Of a stretch of DNA of 64,000 nucleotides, positions 37,277 to 51,294 are shown piece after piece. The stretch comes from Callipepla californica brunnescens (lineage: Eukaryota; Chordata; Aves; Galliformes; Odontophoridae): positions 22,946,437-23,010,436 of the forward strand of contig JALIRH010000002.1 of the NCBI GenBank assembly GCA_023055505.1. The letters are read 5' to 3'. The position numbers were made by a program, and so were the translations under genes. The notes beneath the pieces were generated by a model. It was not told where the DNA came from. It did not search any database and saw nothing but the letters and a program-made list of their open reading frames with translations. Every line of letters starts with the position of its first letter. Position 1 is the first letter of the stretch.

Positions 37277-40200
37277 TGTGTGAAAAACATGCATGGAGTT
37301 TGCTTTCTAGCTAGAAGCTCTTATGTTGCTCAGAATTCTGTTACACCAGTGTCACAGTGCTTCCAAAACTCTAAAGGAATGTAAACTGCATAAGCACCCA
37401 TTAGTCTGCCCCACTGTTCTCAAGCATGTCAATACCATGACATGTTCACAGATCTTTGTTACCAGTGTTAAGATGTCTTCATGAAGTGTATATCAGAGAT
37501 GCCCAGCTTGGCTTAACAGAATACATGGTCCCACGTTCTCCAGAGAGCAGAACGAAGCTCTTTCCACAATTCCACAACTTCTTTTGATTGCTTTTGGGGA
37601 AATTTCTTTAGTTTAACAACAATGAGGAAAATAACCTTATTCCAAAGATGACTTATGTTCTGAATTCAATATCAAACACTTTCAGAAATTGTCTGTCTTT
37701 GAATTCAAATAGGCTTTCTTATGTTTTTCATTAATTTTCCCTACAGCTTTCATTACCTAAGCTAGGTAGAAAAACACAACATCTACAACTGTATACTCAA
37801 TAATAGAACACTGCTCAGCATTTAATGTGATTTGAAAAGCATAGTAGAAATACAGGTAACATCTGTAATAAATCACTCATTGCAGTTTTATATTGTGCTA
37901 AGTCACATACAAATTGCAGTTGTAATTATCACTTACTTACACATCGTAGGCTTTGCTCTTCTGGTTAGTGATGCAGATGCTGAGACTGGGTGAAGGGAGA
38001 GGCCTGAGTGGCTTAAAATGCTGGATTTTAAAGCAGAGCTGTGGTAATCTCCTTGAGATAATAAACCATGCATTTCCACACAGTAATGCCCAGACTGGAC
38101 TTCCTCCCAGTCAGCAGAGATTTGGAGTGAAAAAGCCGGCAACATGCAGTGGAAGCTGATGTGCTGTGGAGGTCTATGCTGTCTGGGACAGGAGAGGCAG
38201 GCACTGAACCCAATAGTGTGTGCTTTGTCTGGTAGGGCCCTAATGGATCTAATTTTTAATATTTTTTTTCCAGGTGATTAGCTACTCTCGTCAAAGCTAT
38301 CTTCTGTAGCCATTTATAGCAGTACAAAGCAGAGATTTTAAAAAGCTGTCCTTCTCCAGATGCAGCATCACATCTGTCATCATCATGTGAGGCCTGGAGA
38401 AGTACAAGGTGAATGCAGCAATAATTAAGGTGAGGGGTAGCTGTGGCCATGGCTGTCTGCTGTGAGCAGGCAAGACTTTCAGCACTAAGTACCCAGCCTA
38501 TAACTAGGCTGCTTTGTAAAGGACAGGTCTTTCGTGTGTTCAGTACTGAGGGAGGAGGCACCTACAGCTGTTGTGCCAGTCATAATTTTCAAAGGCCACA
38601 TTTAACAGTCACGATGAACGGGCATGTACTCCTGCACGGCACAGGCCAGAGCCCTTCCCAAAGCGCAGAGCAGCATAGGGCAGACATACTTCTGCATGTC
38701 ATGAGGCCAGTAACTTCCTATGGGACCATGGAAGAGCTGCTTCCCAAGTGTAATCCATTCCAACTTAACAGCAAATCCAAGACCACCTTTGTCAGCTGTC
38801 AGAGCTTAATTTACCTTTCCTGCAAAAATCTGCCCATGTTTCTGCTCTGAACTGAAAGGCCCTGGACTGGTCCTTTAAACCAGAATGTGTTCTTTTACTT
38901 TCTTATTTCAGTTTGGTTCCTGGCTCTGCCATAGACTTTCCTTGGGCTACCTATTTAATCTCCTCCTATCTCTATTCATCACTTCAAAGAGAAGATTACA
39001 ACATTTCTCTAACCTCTGTGCTGTGTTGAGCTCTAAGACTCCCTGGGGCACTGAACTTTGCTGCATCTTGACATATTTTCTCAAGTGAAAGTACCATTAT
39101 TTTTGCCATGGTTTGTATAACTATGCTGGAGTGGATTGTTTGTTAGTAGTTTGTTGTTCTTTGCATTAAACTTATCAGCATCTTTGCAGACTCCATGTTA
39201 TTTATGTTGCAAATTAAGAAACAGAGCAGGTAGCTGCAGCAGGTCTTGATTACTTCAATAACTTTTATTGTCCCAGCACACACACAGCACTCACCCTGCT
39301 GTCTGCAGAGGCTTCCCATTGTCAAGAATCAATATTTTACCAGGTTTCTTCACATGATGTCTGAGCAGAGTTGCTTGGATTTGGGTTTTGTCAGAGAGTA
39401 TTCCTACCAGGGGAGGCAGTAAAGAAGCTGAAAGGGCTGTAGCCTCCCCATTAATCTCATATGAGTTGGGCTCTTGCTTGTTACTGTAATCAAGTGTCTA
39501 AATAGCCCATTTCACCTCATCCCATAGTAGGATCTTACCCAATAATTGAACTCATTTTGGAGATAGCTAGATACATAAACAGAAAGACAGAGAACCTTCA
39601 TGAACATCTGGGAACTTCGCCATCACCTTCAGAATGTCACAATAGAATTCTTGTTTTATTGTTTTTCTATCTGCATTGCCAGTAATAGGTATTTTCAGCA
39701 AAATGCCTTCTGTATTTTTTGATCTATTGGATGCATTAATCAAAGCAGAATTTTATTACAGAAAAAGACTTAAAATAAAAAGGAAAAAAGGTAGAAGATA
39801 CTACAGCATACAACACTGCAATACTCTATAATAGTACCATGACACTTGATAAAGTATTACAGATAGTTTTATAGACATTTACAGGATTTTCACTGAGATG
39901 TTGTCACTGATACGACTCTGTTAGGATCCGAGTGATATTCCAACTTTTGTTAGGTCGTTTTACAGGAAAAGCAGACCAGGTTTAGTATACATAAGCCCTG
40001 GACTATTGAATCCTACAGCATCAACAGGCCTGTTTTTTTTTTAGCCTAAGAATTGCAGAAGACATGTCCTGACTGCTCACCCCTAGATGGCACTGCCTGG
40101 CAGCCTGGCTTTGTCTCACTGCCCGTCCTTTACTTTGGTGTCATATCCAAGGTCTATACTTCTCTCAAGATTGGATGGAGAACAGGAAAAGAAGATGAGG

Positions 40201-42659
40201 GCATTACATTTTTGCCAGTCATGGTGTAGTGGAAAATATTTCCTCATCTGATATTTGCAAATAAAAGAGCAAATAATTATTCAGCCAAAGTACTATAAAG
40301 CAGGAGGTCTTATATACATATATTTAGATAGTGCCTATTTACTTCTGCATGCAGCAGGCATTTCATCTGGCAGAGCTCCCTGCTGTTGAAGCTGATGTCC
40401 TGGAGGCATCAAGATGGGAAGGCACATAGTTATGAACTCATCATCCATTTGATTCTTCTGTAGTCTTTGGGAACAATGTCTGATGTGACACATTTTTCCA
40501 AATTAACTACTTTTCCCTTTATAACTCATCATGTGACAGCTTATGGCTTTTTTCTTAATTGTATTCATTGCTTTAAATAATTTACCGATTTATAAGATCA
40601 TTCTGTGTTGCAGGCTGGGAAATTCTTGTGAAACTCCTGATAGCAAAGTGTCATCTGAATATTTGAGAGGTTTGGATTAGTTCTATGTGGATATGTTTCC
40701 CATGAGATGGTTGAAGTTCTTCAAACCTATGTGAATAGAAAGCACTAGCTTCTGCTTTGCAATTCAACAATATTTCCAAGTTAGTTTCTTCTTCTACTTT
40801 TAAAGTTTCTTAAGTTATTTCATTTATAATTGCTTGTATATTTACAGAGAAATCATGAGCAGGGGAGGAAAATGCCATTTTTAAGGGCAAACATCAGATA
40901 CTGCCCAACTATAAGTAGTACCAGTAGTTACAATACTTTCCTAATCTGTTCCTAGGTTTCCTTTTGAGCTCACAGAACACAGTGAGAGTGCCTGTAGTTA
41001 CATATGGCTGCAGCTTCTGTACAGAAACATCCATTGCATCTTGTGCAGCTGGATAGATGTCCTTTTTCATGGCTGGAAATCACAGCAGACCCACTGTGCT
41101 CATGCTTTTGAAAAGCAAGAGCTGTGATGTTCCCCCATTAGGCTGTACCTGGTAATGCTCACTTGGCACTCTCTGACAGCAGTATGCATTACTCCATGCC
41201 TCAGCCCACCATGGTCAACACCAAAATTCTGAGTTCACTCCAATAGCACAGTTATAGGAATGGTCTTCTGAAATTTTAAAGGATTTCTACTGTCACTTCC
41301 TATTGCCAAAAGTGTAAAAGATTGCATGTAAATTGTGGACTACACCTCCACCTTTTTGTAACTTTTGTCAGACAAGTGTTTTTTGAACTCTGGTTAGCAC
41401 AGAGGCAACAGGGAAAGATCTGATCTGGGATCAGAAGAAGCCCATGCTTGTAGACAAAAAAAATATTAATTACTGAGAAAAAAATAGATGTTGTCAAAGG
41501 TGTTCTGTTGTCAAATACTGAAAATTAAAATCTGCATTTAAATAAATTTACAGTATTTGTTGGTATAGAACCCTCTGGTTTTAGTTCGGTTCAGAGATCA
41601 GAGATGTTGCTGAGCTTTCCCTCTGATGAGAAACAGCCAGGAAAGAGTCTGTGTTGGTAACATAAACACACAGCTCATTTTTTTCACGTCTTCCAAAATA
41701 CAGCTTTGTTCCTTGTCTATCAACCTACCTGGTAAACTTGCTTACTTGATAATCATAGTCAATCTTTTCTATTGCAGTTCATTGTGATACCAAATATAGA
41801 CTTGTAACACTTGGATATGGTCTGTAGTTCCTTGGTAATCTTCTTTGGCAGTGAACTGCAAGTCAAAGATTATGAGGCTTAGTGAATAAAGCAGCAGCCT
41901 TTCACCTGCCATTCAGATTGCTGTCTTAGTTTAACCTTGCCTTATGTGATGACTCTGATTTTATCTAGTGTCTAAGCAGACATGAAAATGATATGGAGTC
42001 TGAAAATTCTGTATAAGACTCAACAAAGCACTTAAGTTCTAAACGATAGATGGATATACCTAGAATAGCATTCACACAGACACTTAGACACGCTACAGAT
42101 GTTCCTTGAAAGGAACTTGTATTATTTGTGCATGTCAAAGATGTATTTTAAGTCTACATAAAGTTTGCAGGCTCTGAATACCAGCTACTCAGAAACTTCT
42201 AGCCCAAAGTAACACAGTGATGCTTGCCCACCTCCGTGGTATACCCTGGGGACACTCACCAGGCAGTACACTTTGTGCTGCCATCCCAGGCTTAGGATCA
42301 GACATCCTCTCAATTACAGGGACAGAAGCACCTATGACATTGTGAATCCAAATCCCAGTGTCTTAAACTGTGTCTGGACTGAATGACAGGTGCGTGATGT
42401 GGCTTTGGAGTGTTGATGTCTGCCCATGGGAATATACACTGAATCCTTTTTGATTCTGTGCACTTGATGGGAAAAAAACTGATGATAGTTAGCACCTGCA
42501 GTTCTATCCTAAGAAATGAACATTACTTGCTGCCATGCTTGCAAGTGAAATAAACACAGTAGAAGCAATGGATCAATAGTCCAGCAGCCCTGTTCTCAAG
42601 TGCACAAGCAGTCAACAAATTAAGCAGCCCTGTAACAGATTTTGATATTTATTAAAATA
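37277..42659. other. Unannotated sequence, no gene seen
   Basis: No gene or transposon recognised in 5.4 kb. The longest frame (38443-38850, plus, 135 codons) is rich in Cys and Ser without a known domain. It is expected by chance. A CTCF-like motif within this block is listed separately. Confidence 0.6.
40080..40093 (+). promoter_or_regulatory. Strong CTCF-like binding motif
   Basis: CCCCTAGATGGCAC agrees with the vertebrate CTCF core (CCNSYAGRKGGCRS) at every position. It sits in a short GC-richer island (about 40070-40130) within AT-rich DNA. CTCF marks insulators and chromatin-loop anchors. Binding itself is inference; the motif match is direct. Confidence 0.5.
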
Positions 42660-42937
42660 TGTTAGAAAGAGTGGAAGGGGAGTGTCTTTTGCATGACATA
42701 ATAGTGACAGGACTTAAAGAGGAAAAATTTAGGTTAGATATTAGGAAGAAATTCTTAGAGGGCGGTAAGACACCAGAACATGTTGCCCAAGAGTATGCTC
42801 CATTCTTGGTGACATTCAGGACCAGGTTGGATGGGATCCAGGGCAGCCTGATCTGATGGGTGTCAATGCTGCCCAAGGCAGGTTGTTGGAAGTGATGACT
42901 GTTGAAGTCTCTTCCATCCTAAGCCATTCTATGATAC
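42660..42937 (+). mobile_element. CR1 LINE 3' end
   Basis: A CR1 tail with TTTAGGTTAGATATTAGGAA GAAATTCTTAGAGG, CCAGGTTGGATGGGATCCAG, CAGCCTGATCTGATGGGTG, and the terminal CATTCTATGATA. It is 5'-truncated. Its 3' untranslated part (GGGCAGCCTGATCTG...) resembles that of the copy at 4850-4975 more than that of the copy at 18559-18823, suggesting a different CR1 subfamily from the latter. Confidence 0.93.
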
Positions 42938-43278
42938 CTATCCTGCCTACTAGCACAGAAGATGAATTGCACATTTTGCCTTCACTGAAGACCATGATGC
43001 TCCAGAAGCAGAATGAACTTGAATAAAGTTTTATTCAGCTTTTTGTCTTCGACTTTCAAGATTAAATTTACTTTCTGAATAAGGCAGAATGTAATATGTG
43101 AATTAGGTGGGACTTTGATGACACAATTTTGTACTTTATTATTTAATATTTTAGTGACTTGAGAACACAACATATGAATTCCTGGCAAGATATATTTCAC
43201 TAATTTGAGTGTTTGTTGAGCTTGTGCTTAATAATGCCCTGTTAGTCACAGACATGCTGTTCAATGACAGAAAATTTT
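42938..43278. other. Spacer between two facing CR1 copies
   Basis: About 340 bases of AT-rich sequence without a recognisable feature. It separates the 3' ends of a plus-strand and a minus-strand CR1. Confidence 0.6.
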
Positions 43279-43490
43279 TCACAGAATCACAGAATTGTAG
43301 GGTTTGGAAGGGACCTCCAGAGATCACCCAGTGTAACACACTGTCAAGGCAGGCTCCCTAGAGCAGGTTCCACAGGTAAGCATCTAGGCAGGTCTTGAAT
43401 GTGTCCAGAGAAGGACACTCCACAGCCTCTCTGGGCAGCCTGTGCCAGTGCTCCATCACTCTCACTGTGAAGAAGTCCCCAGTATTTCTC
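43279..43490 (-). mobile_element. CR1 LINE 3' end, minus strand
   Basis: The plus strand reads CACAGAATCACAGAATTGTA, TTTGGAAGGGACCTCCAGAG, AGCAGGTTCCACAGGTAAGC, GTCTTGAATGTGTCCAGAGA, GGACACTCCACAGCCTCTCT and GGGCAGCCTGTGCCAGTGCT. This is the reverse complement of a well-preserved CR1 3' untranslated region of the subfamily ending in TTCTGTGATTCTGTG. Similarity ends near 43490. The 103-codon minus-strand frame at 43344-43655 is not a gene. Confidence 0.95.
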
Positions 43491-45901
43491 TACTTTCCCT
43501 CTATTTATTATTGGAAGACTAAAAGAAGGGAAAAAAAATCTCGAAGTACATCCAGAGGTCAGAAGAAGCAGGTCAATAAGCAAGTCCTCAGGTACACTTC
43601 GGCTTATGCAGCTCAGGTGATGCTGTCCCTGGCAGCTCCTCCTGCCAAGGGCCACTATGTCGTCTTCCTCCCAGGTGCTGCAGACACTAATCCCAGTGTG
43701 TCTGAGGGCTTTGCAAGCAGCTTGACCTCTGTGCAGAAGATTAAAATAATACTGCAGTAGTTCTCTTTAAAAGAAGTAAAGAAATAGAGAAGAAAATAGA
43801 ATTCAGTGGAGTTTTTAATAAGCAAAACGGCAAGGAGGAAGATGCTGTTGAGAGGCACTGATAAGACAGGACTTACAGATAGCTTTGTGACTAGATATGC
43901 AGTAAACCCAAAATAAAGCATCTGATAGAATTATTCCCTAATAGATGATATTTAATAGCTCATTTCTTTCTGGCATCTGCAGAAAGCTTATGGGGATATC
44001 AGCTATTTAATAGAATTGCTGACAGTGATCAAAAATAAAAAGACAGGCAGAGAACCAGAGAAAAATTTTCCACAGTTTTGGGCCTTGTTTTAGCAAACAC
44101 AAAAGTACAGAGATGAATTCACATACCCTTTTAGTACCAATCCCTGTGCCAAGGCCAAAACTGGGCTCAGGAAGAATTTCAGAAAGCAGTGGTTGACCTG
44201 GGTCCAGGCCAGCATCACACTGAGGGTCAGTGCAGGCAACAGTGGCCGGCTCTTCTGCTGACTAATTTACTGATGTAGATGTAGCCTTGGTGTCAAAACA
44301 GCATAAGGGAAAGACCTGGTTCTGAGTTTACCGTGATACAATTAAAGGAAGATCTTCCCAGTGACAGTGGAATGCGATAAATTTCTATTTTCCTGATGTT
44401 ATGTTACTTTCACCACCCGCCTTTTTCTGATATTAGGAAATTTGTAGGCTAAAAGAGACAGAAATTTTTGCAAGTAATAGGATTCCCATGGCAGGCTTGA
44501 ATGCACAGCCTTATATCCTCTACTTGGATATCAACACCTCCTTCTACATCGTCACCACCAGCTTCTCCCCAGATTCACGTCCCTTTCTGTCACTGAAACA
44601 GTTTTCACATCATTTAAAATTTTCTCCATCACAGAAATTTCCCTGAACAATTTCATCCTTGGACAATCAGGAAAAAGCCACAAATAATAACAAAGAGTCT
44701 GTTTTTATAAATTGTTCAATCAATTCCCCTAGAATACCGGTCTTCACTCAAAACTTTTTGTCCTGGATTGCAGAAATTAGAGTTGCAATAAAAATATTGT
44801 TCCTACTCTGAAAAAAATATCTTTGAGATATCATCCAAATAATCCAGATTGCTTATTTTCATTTGTAAATTGAACATTGCCCTTTCATATTCAAAATTTT
44901 GAAAGATCCTGTTTTTAAAATGTAAAGAATTTGGCAAATCAACTTAAACAATCAAAGTTAAACTTACAAAAATTTTATCAACACCAATTCGGGTGTTTTT
45001 CCGCAGAAATTCTTTACTGCTTATTACTCTCCCTCCATGTGCTGAGTGCACCAAGTCTCTGTGCCCACCAGCTGCGTGGTAAAGGCAGCATGGTACCTTT
45101 CACGTCCTTGTCAATGAGTATTTTGGGGTATTAATTTTTAAGACCTATGGGATTAGGGAGGTAGCCTCCATGATTTCTCAAAGGCAGATACATGTGTTTT
45201 CTCCAGGATTTGAAATGATTTACTTCGTGAAGAGTTGTTGTCCCACTGAAAGAAATACGGGTAAATGCAGAATATCTTGCCTCCACTGACTCGCTTTTAA
45301 ATTACTGTATCAATACACATTTCACATCTCAAATCTCTTTTGTGCAAAATGTTTATAGGCATGTATGATTGTCTACAAATACTCACATGCCAAAGATATT
45401 CAATATATGTCTAAAAGTGCAGATCAGCACTTCAGAAATTTCTATTTGTCTCTCATGAAAGAAGAATTTATTTTTTGATAAATCTCAATTATTTTTTTAG
45501 TGCTTTCACAGCAAGAGGCAGAGAATCAGTAATTTGCTGGTGACTATTTTGAATGGCTGTTTGTTCACAGCTATTTATAATCTTTTTGCTAAACAGAGCT
45601 CAGCAACCAAGAGTCCCACCGCTGTATTATGCTGTGGTCTCTCTCACAGAAGGAGCCAAATTCCAGTTTGCATCATAACACTTCTGCCAGCTAGGATTGC
45701 TTCACTCGTTGTGTAACTCTATAATCTGCGGCCAAGACATTGACTGTGCTGGCTCCTGTTCAGTGGAGCTTTGCCTATTTCAGCTGTAATCCGGAAACAC
45801 GTTGCAGACAGAGGATTTGCAGTGCCAGGTCACTGAGAGATCACTCATTTTTCCTTACCTTGAACAGTCAGTCATTAGTGTAATGAGAGAGAACGCAACT
45901 G
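43491..45901. other. Unannotated sequence, no gene seen
   Basis: No gene or repeat recognised. The 121-codon plus-strand frame at 43395-43760 starts inside the CR1 copy and runs out of it, so it is a chance frame. The part at 43600-43730 is GC-richer and unassigned. Confidence 0.6.
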
Positions 45902-45966
45902 CAGCAGCGGGTTGGAACTAGATGATCATTCAGGTCCCATCCGACACAAAACCATTCTATAATTCC
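45902..45966 (+). mobile_element. Short CR1 LINE 3' end
   Basis: GCAGCGGGTTGGAACTAGAT GATCATTCAGGTCCCATCCG, then AACCATTCTATAATTC, matches the last 65 or so bases of a CR1 element. The 5' part is missing. Confidence 0.85.
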
Positions 45967-48900
45967 TCCAAAATGAATATGTGCTGTGGTATCTGCAGCA
46001 GTTGTAGCACGTTGGCCACAAAAACATTTCTCCAGGACCACAGTACCTTACCTTTAAACAAATCTATCTGTCCCATGTGGTTATAGGCAAATAGGAATTT
46101 AGCAGAAATCACCTGGTAAATGTCTACAAGTAAATATGGAGAGGGCTCAATTCTCTAAAGAGTCACTGGAGAAAGAGGTCCTTCTGCCAATGGCTCAGGT
46201 GTTCCAGCACCAGCCAGTGTGCAGCAGGATAACAAGTCTGATTTCCTTCAGTCATCTCACCTTATAGCAGGTAGAAGGCACAATTCCTGCAAGTCAGGAT
46301 ACCATTCTGATTGCTCATGCAACTGCCCTACACAGCATGGACAATTAAACATTTAGAAGAATAAGGCCTACCACATCAGTCACCTCAGACCACAGGAGGT
46401 GTTGCACCTAGTTGATGGTTTGGGGTGTTGCTTCAACTGGAAGGAAGTGTGAACAATTGGCAGTTGCTGCAAACCAGTCCAGATTTCCAAATGCTTTTAT
46501 TATCAAAAACTTCTTAAAGACCAGACCTATAAACACGTAAAGATGATGTGTTATTGTAGCTATTAAAATAAAAATGCTACTTTGAATAACAAAGGAAAAC
46601 AGTTTTTAGCAGATGAAAAATATTATTTTTGCAAAAGCATTAGAAATGACCGTAATTCTTACATTTGTAACAGCAGTGCATTGATAGGAACCTAATATGA
46701 AAGAGAAAGTTAAGCCCAGTTCTACTTGATTCCTTGATCTAAACTTCAAAACCGAGGTCAGAAATTTGCAGTGTCAGTCATGGGGGATGCCTGGGAGGGG
46801 ATCAACAAGAGCACTTACACAGGTCCCACCTCTGTTGTGAGTTATTCTCAGCCATCAAGATCTCTCACAGACTGCTGGACCCTCCCATCACCAAAATTTT
46901 AATCAAAATGTGACAAGCCATTGTGGCTTTGTGGAGCAGCTATAAGCGCTTAGCAGATCTGTGAACAGTACCAGTCTTGAGACACAAGGCTTTGCCTCAG
47001 CAAGAGTTGTATTTAAATGAAGGAAGGATATGACCCCTTCCCTGCAAAAGGTGAATGAGGATAAAAGAACATAGGAAAAGGGAAAAACCTGTGGTCTAGG
47101 TGAAGTTAACTACTTGACTACATGGTGAAATCTGAGGCAAGAGAATTGAAAAGAATAAAAATAAATCTTTGAGATAACTTCCATGCTAGTCTGTGGCTAA
47201 AACTTTCAGATCCATCAAGAGTTTTAATCATCATACAGAAGGCTGACATTTATAGATGTGAAATAATTGTTCATGGCTGAGTAAAGAAGTAAACTGATTA
47301 TGATCCAGATTGATTTGAGGCTGGGAATGTTTATGAATGCACATAAAATGGGTATTCAGAAGGCTCGACATAATTCTTTTTTCTTTAACAAATCGCCGAT
47401 CTTGAGCAGAAGGAGCTTTAAAAAGCCAAGAGAAATAAGTCTTGATAAGTCTTCTACTGGATCATTTTAGAAAAGTAGGCTTACCAGCAGATGTTCCTCA
47501 ATCTTGGTATTTAATGCCAAACAGAAGTGTTGAGCAGCAAATATTTGCATGAAGGTATTAGTGACAGCTGTTTAAATACTATAGAGAGATCTTAGTCAAA
47601 ATAGTGATGCTCTGTTATCCAAACATTGCTGTTTTTATAAGGAATAGTATTTAGAACTGTGTGCTACAGCATGTGTCTAAAACATCCCTGAATAGCTTCA
47701 CCAGGCTCTCGGAGCAGCAGCATTTGAAGTTGCAGAGCAATCAGGCAGTGTAGGCACGCTGACTTGCAGAATGCTGCATGACTTCATGGATGTGGCACTT
47801 ACTGCACAAGTAATATGGAGTATAAAAATTGTTATAAAAATACTCACCAGAACGTTTTCTGAGCTATATCCTCCAGGGTTTGATTTTCCATACCTTAAGA
47901 CATATGAATGCCTGAATGGGTTTCAGACAAGGGTTGTTCAACCTAAGCTTCCTGAGCAAGACATGGCATCCACACCTTGATGTCGTGAAGGCTTCATAGA
48001 CATCTTTTTGCCATTTTTTTTTTTTTCTGATCTGCTTTCAACCTTATTTATATTCAACATCTAAAACATTTTTTGGCACTGACTTTATTTGATTTGCAGC
48101 ATGATAAAGCTTGATTTGCTTTGCTTTGAACTTGTTGCAGAGTAATAAGCCACAATTAAAGTTCATCTTACTTGATCTGATCATTCTCCTGGCTTCTGAA
48201 TGTATCTTTTCTGTACATTATTGGAAAAGCAACCAAAGCTGCATGCAGGAACTATGGCACTGGAACATCATAGAGTATGTCTAGTGAAAATGATGCCCAG
48301 AGGCTGTCTCTCTAGTCCTTGACTGATAATCTTCTGTTTTGATTTTGAATCATACAGAGGTGACATCTTCATAAAACAACCCACAATACCCAGGATGCTT
48401 TTTTTAACTAAGTAGTAGTTAATGTCAGGGTTATTCTTTTCAAGTGCATTTCTTTTCAGATGTTTGTACAGTATAAAAAAAATTCTGCAGATCTTTGTGA
48501 TCAGTTGTTTTTTTTTTAAGTTGTCTGAATGATTTTGTAAAATCAGAAAGTTCCACTTTATGTAACCTCTTCTACAGCTTGTTTATGAATACACTAGTAG
48601 TGTAAGTCCCAACACTTCCCTCTCAATACTTACCTTTTTTTCTTCCTCTTTCCTACCTTGCAGAGGACCTTCCCCCCTATTCCACAGAGCTTCATCTTTA
48701 AGAGCTTTCAAAAGGTGCATTAACAAAAGCGTTCCCAAAATCCAAGCATATTAAATAAACTAACTTAATAAGAAGGCGATGTTTAATGAGTCCTCTATGG
48801 GCTGAAACAGGTTTGAGACCCATTACTTCTTCCTGCAAAACCTGTGTTCATTCTTCTCTATGAAATCACATTATCTCATGTATACTCCTAGTTATTCCAT

Positions 48901-51294
48901 TTATTGTAGTTTCTACTTATCTCCCCAGTATGAAAGTATGACTTCCTAGTCTGTAGCTTCTCAGATTCCCCAGAAGTCCTTATTAGAAGCTGGCGTTATG
49001 TTTGCTATCTTCCTGCACTTCTGCACTGAGGCCAATTTAAGTGACAGGTTATACACCGCGCCTGAAAGTACAACCTTTCTATATCAGAATTATCTAAGAC
49101 CTGTTGGGCAAATGCTATCAGTGCTGACAGTGTTCTATTGATTTTTCTTTAAATTGTCCTAAAATGTTATTTGCTGACAGCTCTGACTGAGCTGGTTCCC
49201 TGTCTCTGCCTCCTGTAGAGAAGGGCTCAGGGGTAAGATCTGAGCCAGGCTTTGCCCCATTGATAGCTGACATAAATACTGCATTTAGCCTTTCCACTAC
49301 ATCTTCACCTTTTTTGAACAGTCCTTTTACACATGAAACATCTTTTTGTCCTGCAAGCTTTCTAACAGACATGCAATTTCTGGTATGAATGGAAAAGATT
49401 TGTGACCAACACTTATATCTTCAACTAGCTGGTCCTCAAACTCATTCTGGCCTGTCTTGCAATAATGTTAACATTCAGCATGATGAAGTATAGGATTTTT
49501 CCAGTTTCCTAGTTTGGAGATCATTTCCCCCTTTGAAGGGGTATTTCTTTACTCCCAGAACATTTTTCCCCACTGCCTGATCACGCAACCTTTCTTGACC
49601 TTTTAAAGTTCTTTTGGATAAGACTTACTGACTTTAATAAGGTGGTTTGTTGTGAGACAAGGAGGCGGTCAAGGATGACAGGAGAAAGAGGAAGCAAAAA
49701 CTAATGTATAATTGCATATTGTATCTATCTAAAATGTATACATATGGACCTAAAGGGTGTGGGGAGGTGAGGAGCTAGGGGAAGGTTTCAGAGACAGTAT
49801 AAAAAAAAGCTACTAAGAGCACAGGATCTTCAAGAGGATTCTTTTCAGATTGGAGGAAATAGACAGCAAGGAATTCATTTTAATTAATTAAGAATTAAGA
49901 ATATCAGCAGTTAGTTTCTAAAGGCTTGATAAAAAAAGATGCAGTCTATACACATAAGCCCTGGCACACAATATACTTCAGAATCAATGGGTGTCAATGG
50001 ACAGTGGAGTTTGGATAACATTATTTAAGGAGTTAGAAGTAGGAAGCTGGCTATTAACACCATCATTTTCTCTTACAATAATGAGATGGTGGCTGATGGA
50101 AGGAACATTTTTGTCAAAACCAGCTCTTTATAATGCTTGCTATGATTATAGCCCAGTCTCTGATCTTAAGATAGCGGGAGTCTGTTACATCTCTTTACGT
50201 AATTTCTGCTGCCATGCAACCATTTTCAGAGGAAAAAACTGTTGTATTTTTTAGTTAATAAAGGCAATAAAAGATTGACACAATAAAAATCTACTTGTAA
50301 TTTTCCACTGTACCCATATCTAGCACTCACTAGATTTCGGTGTGCTGCTTCTCTTTATCTGAAGACAGAGCAGAATGTTTCATTTAATTTTGAAACCTAT
50401 CTGATGGGAAGGATTTCTTTCTGGATCGGTATTTTGTTTAGATAGTTTTATGCAGCCGCAAAATGCATGAAAATAAAATAGAATACAAACGAGTGTTAAA
50501 TCAAATACTCCAAATATAATGTAAATATCACAGAAAACTTGTTTTTGATTTAGAATTCAGAATGAAATATTGAGAGAAGTACTTCTGCCTGGGAACCAGG
50601 CTCAGCTGAGGCATGTCATCATAGAATATCTGTGACATCCATTATCTGTGACAGCAGATGAGGTACATCAGGAAATGCTTTTGTCCAGATTGCATTATAT
50701 AAATCCATTTCTGATGGAGGACATAATCAGCATGAGGATGAGGGGAAGAGCCATATCCCACCTGTGAGCAAGAGCTACAGGGATGTCACTGGGAAACAGA
50801 ATTCAATGGCCTCTTCTGCTGCAGCCACTCCTATGGGAGCCCCGACAAACTACTTCACTTCTCACCCCAGTCTTCCTCAGCTACAGAATGAAGGTAACAA
50901 ACTTTGTCTATAAACATTTTTAAGGTTAGAAAATTAAAATGTTGAGGTACCCTGATACTTTCCCAATAGGCCATGTAAATGCATAAGAGATGTTATGGAA
51001 ACAGTGTGTTTTCAGCTCAGTTAACTACCACGTCTGCAGTGATATTAGAACAGCCAACTTCCTCATCACCAGGCAGAACATCACTATCAGGAAATCTGTC
51101 AATCCCCAGCTATAACAAGAATATAAGGCTGTCAAATCAGAGCATTCTCAGTTTGGCTTTGAAACTGGGACATTCAATAACAGTATCTAAACTGAAACCT
51201 AAGTGGTTCCCTCTGAACATCAGAAAACATCAGAAAACCCTCATTTGTTGTCAGGATGACCAAATGCTGGCTTGTCCAGGAGAGTTCAGTCTCT
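45967..51294. other. Unannotated sequence, no gene seen
   Basis: No gene or transposon recognised in 5.3 kb; only short T and A runs (for example near 48017-48027). Several AATAAA words near 50261-50290 are not attached to any recognisable transcript. The 105-codon frame at 50979-51296 has no recognisable domain. Confidence 0.6.

Noticed and set aside
38443..38850. 135-codon plus-strand frame considered as an exon
   Set aside because: No domain or splice context recognised. A rough estimate from AT-rich stop frequency gives a handful of frames of about 130 codons by chance in 64 kb over six frames.
43344..43760. Overlapping 103- and 121-codon frames on opposite strands
   Set aside because: Both run through a CR1 3' untranslated region.
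50615..50640. CATCATAGAATATC as a minus-strand CR1 end
   Set aside because: Only about 12 bases match and the expected GGTTGGAAGGGAC block does not follow.
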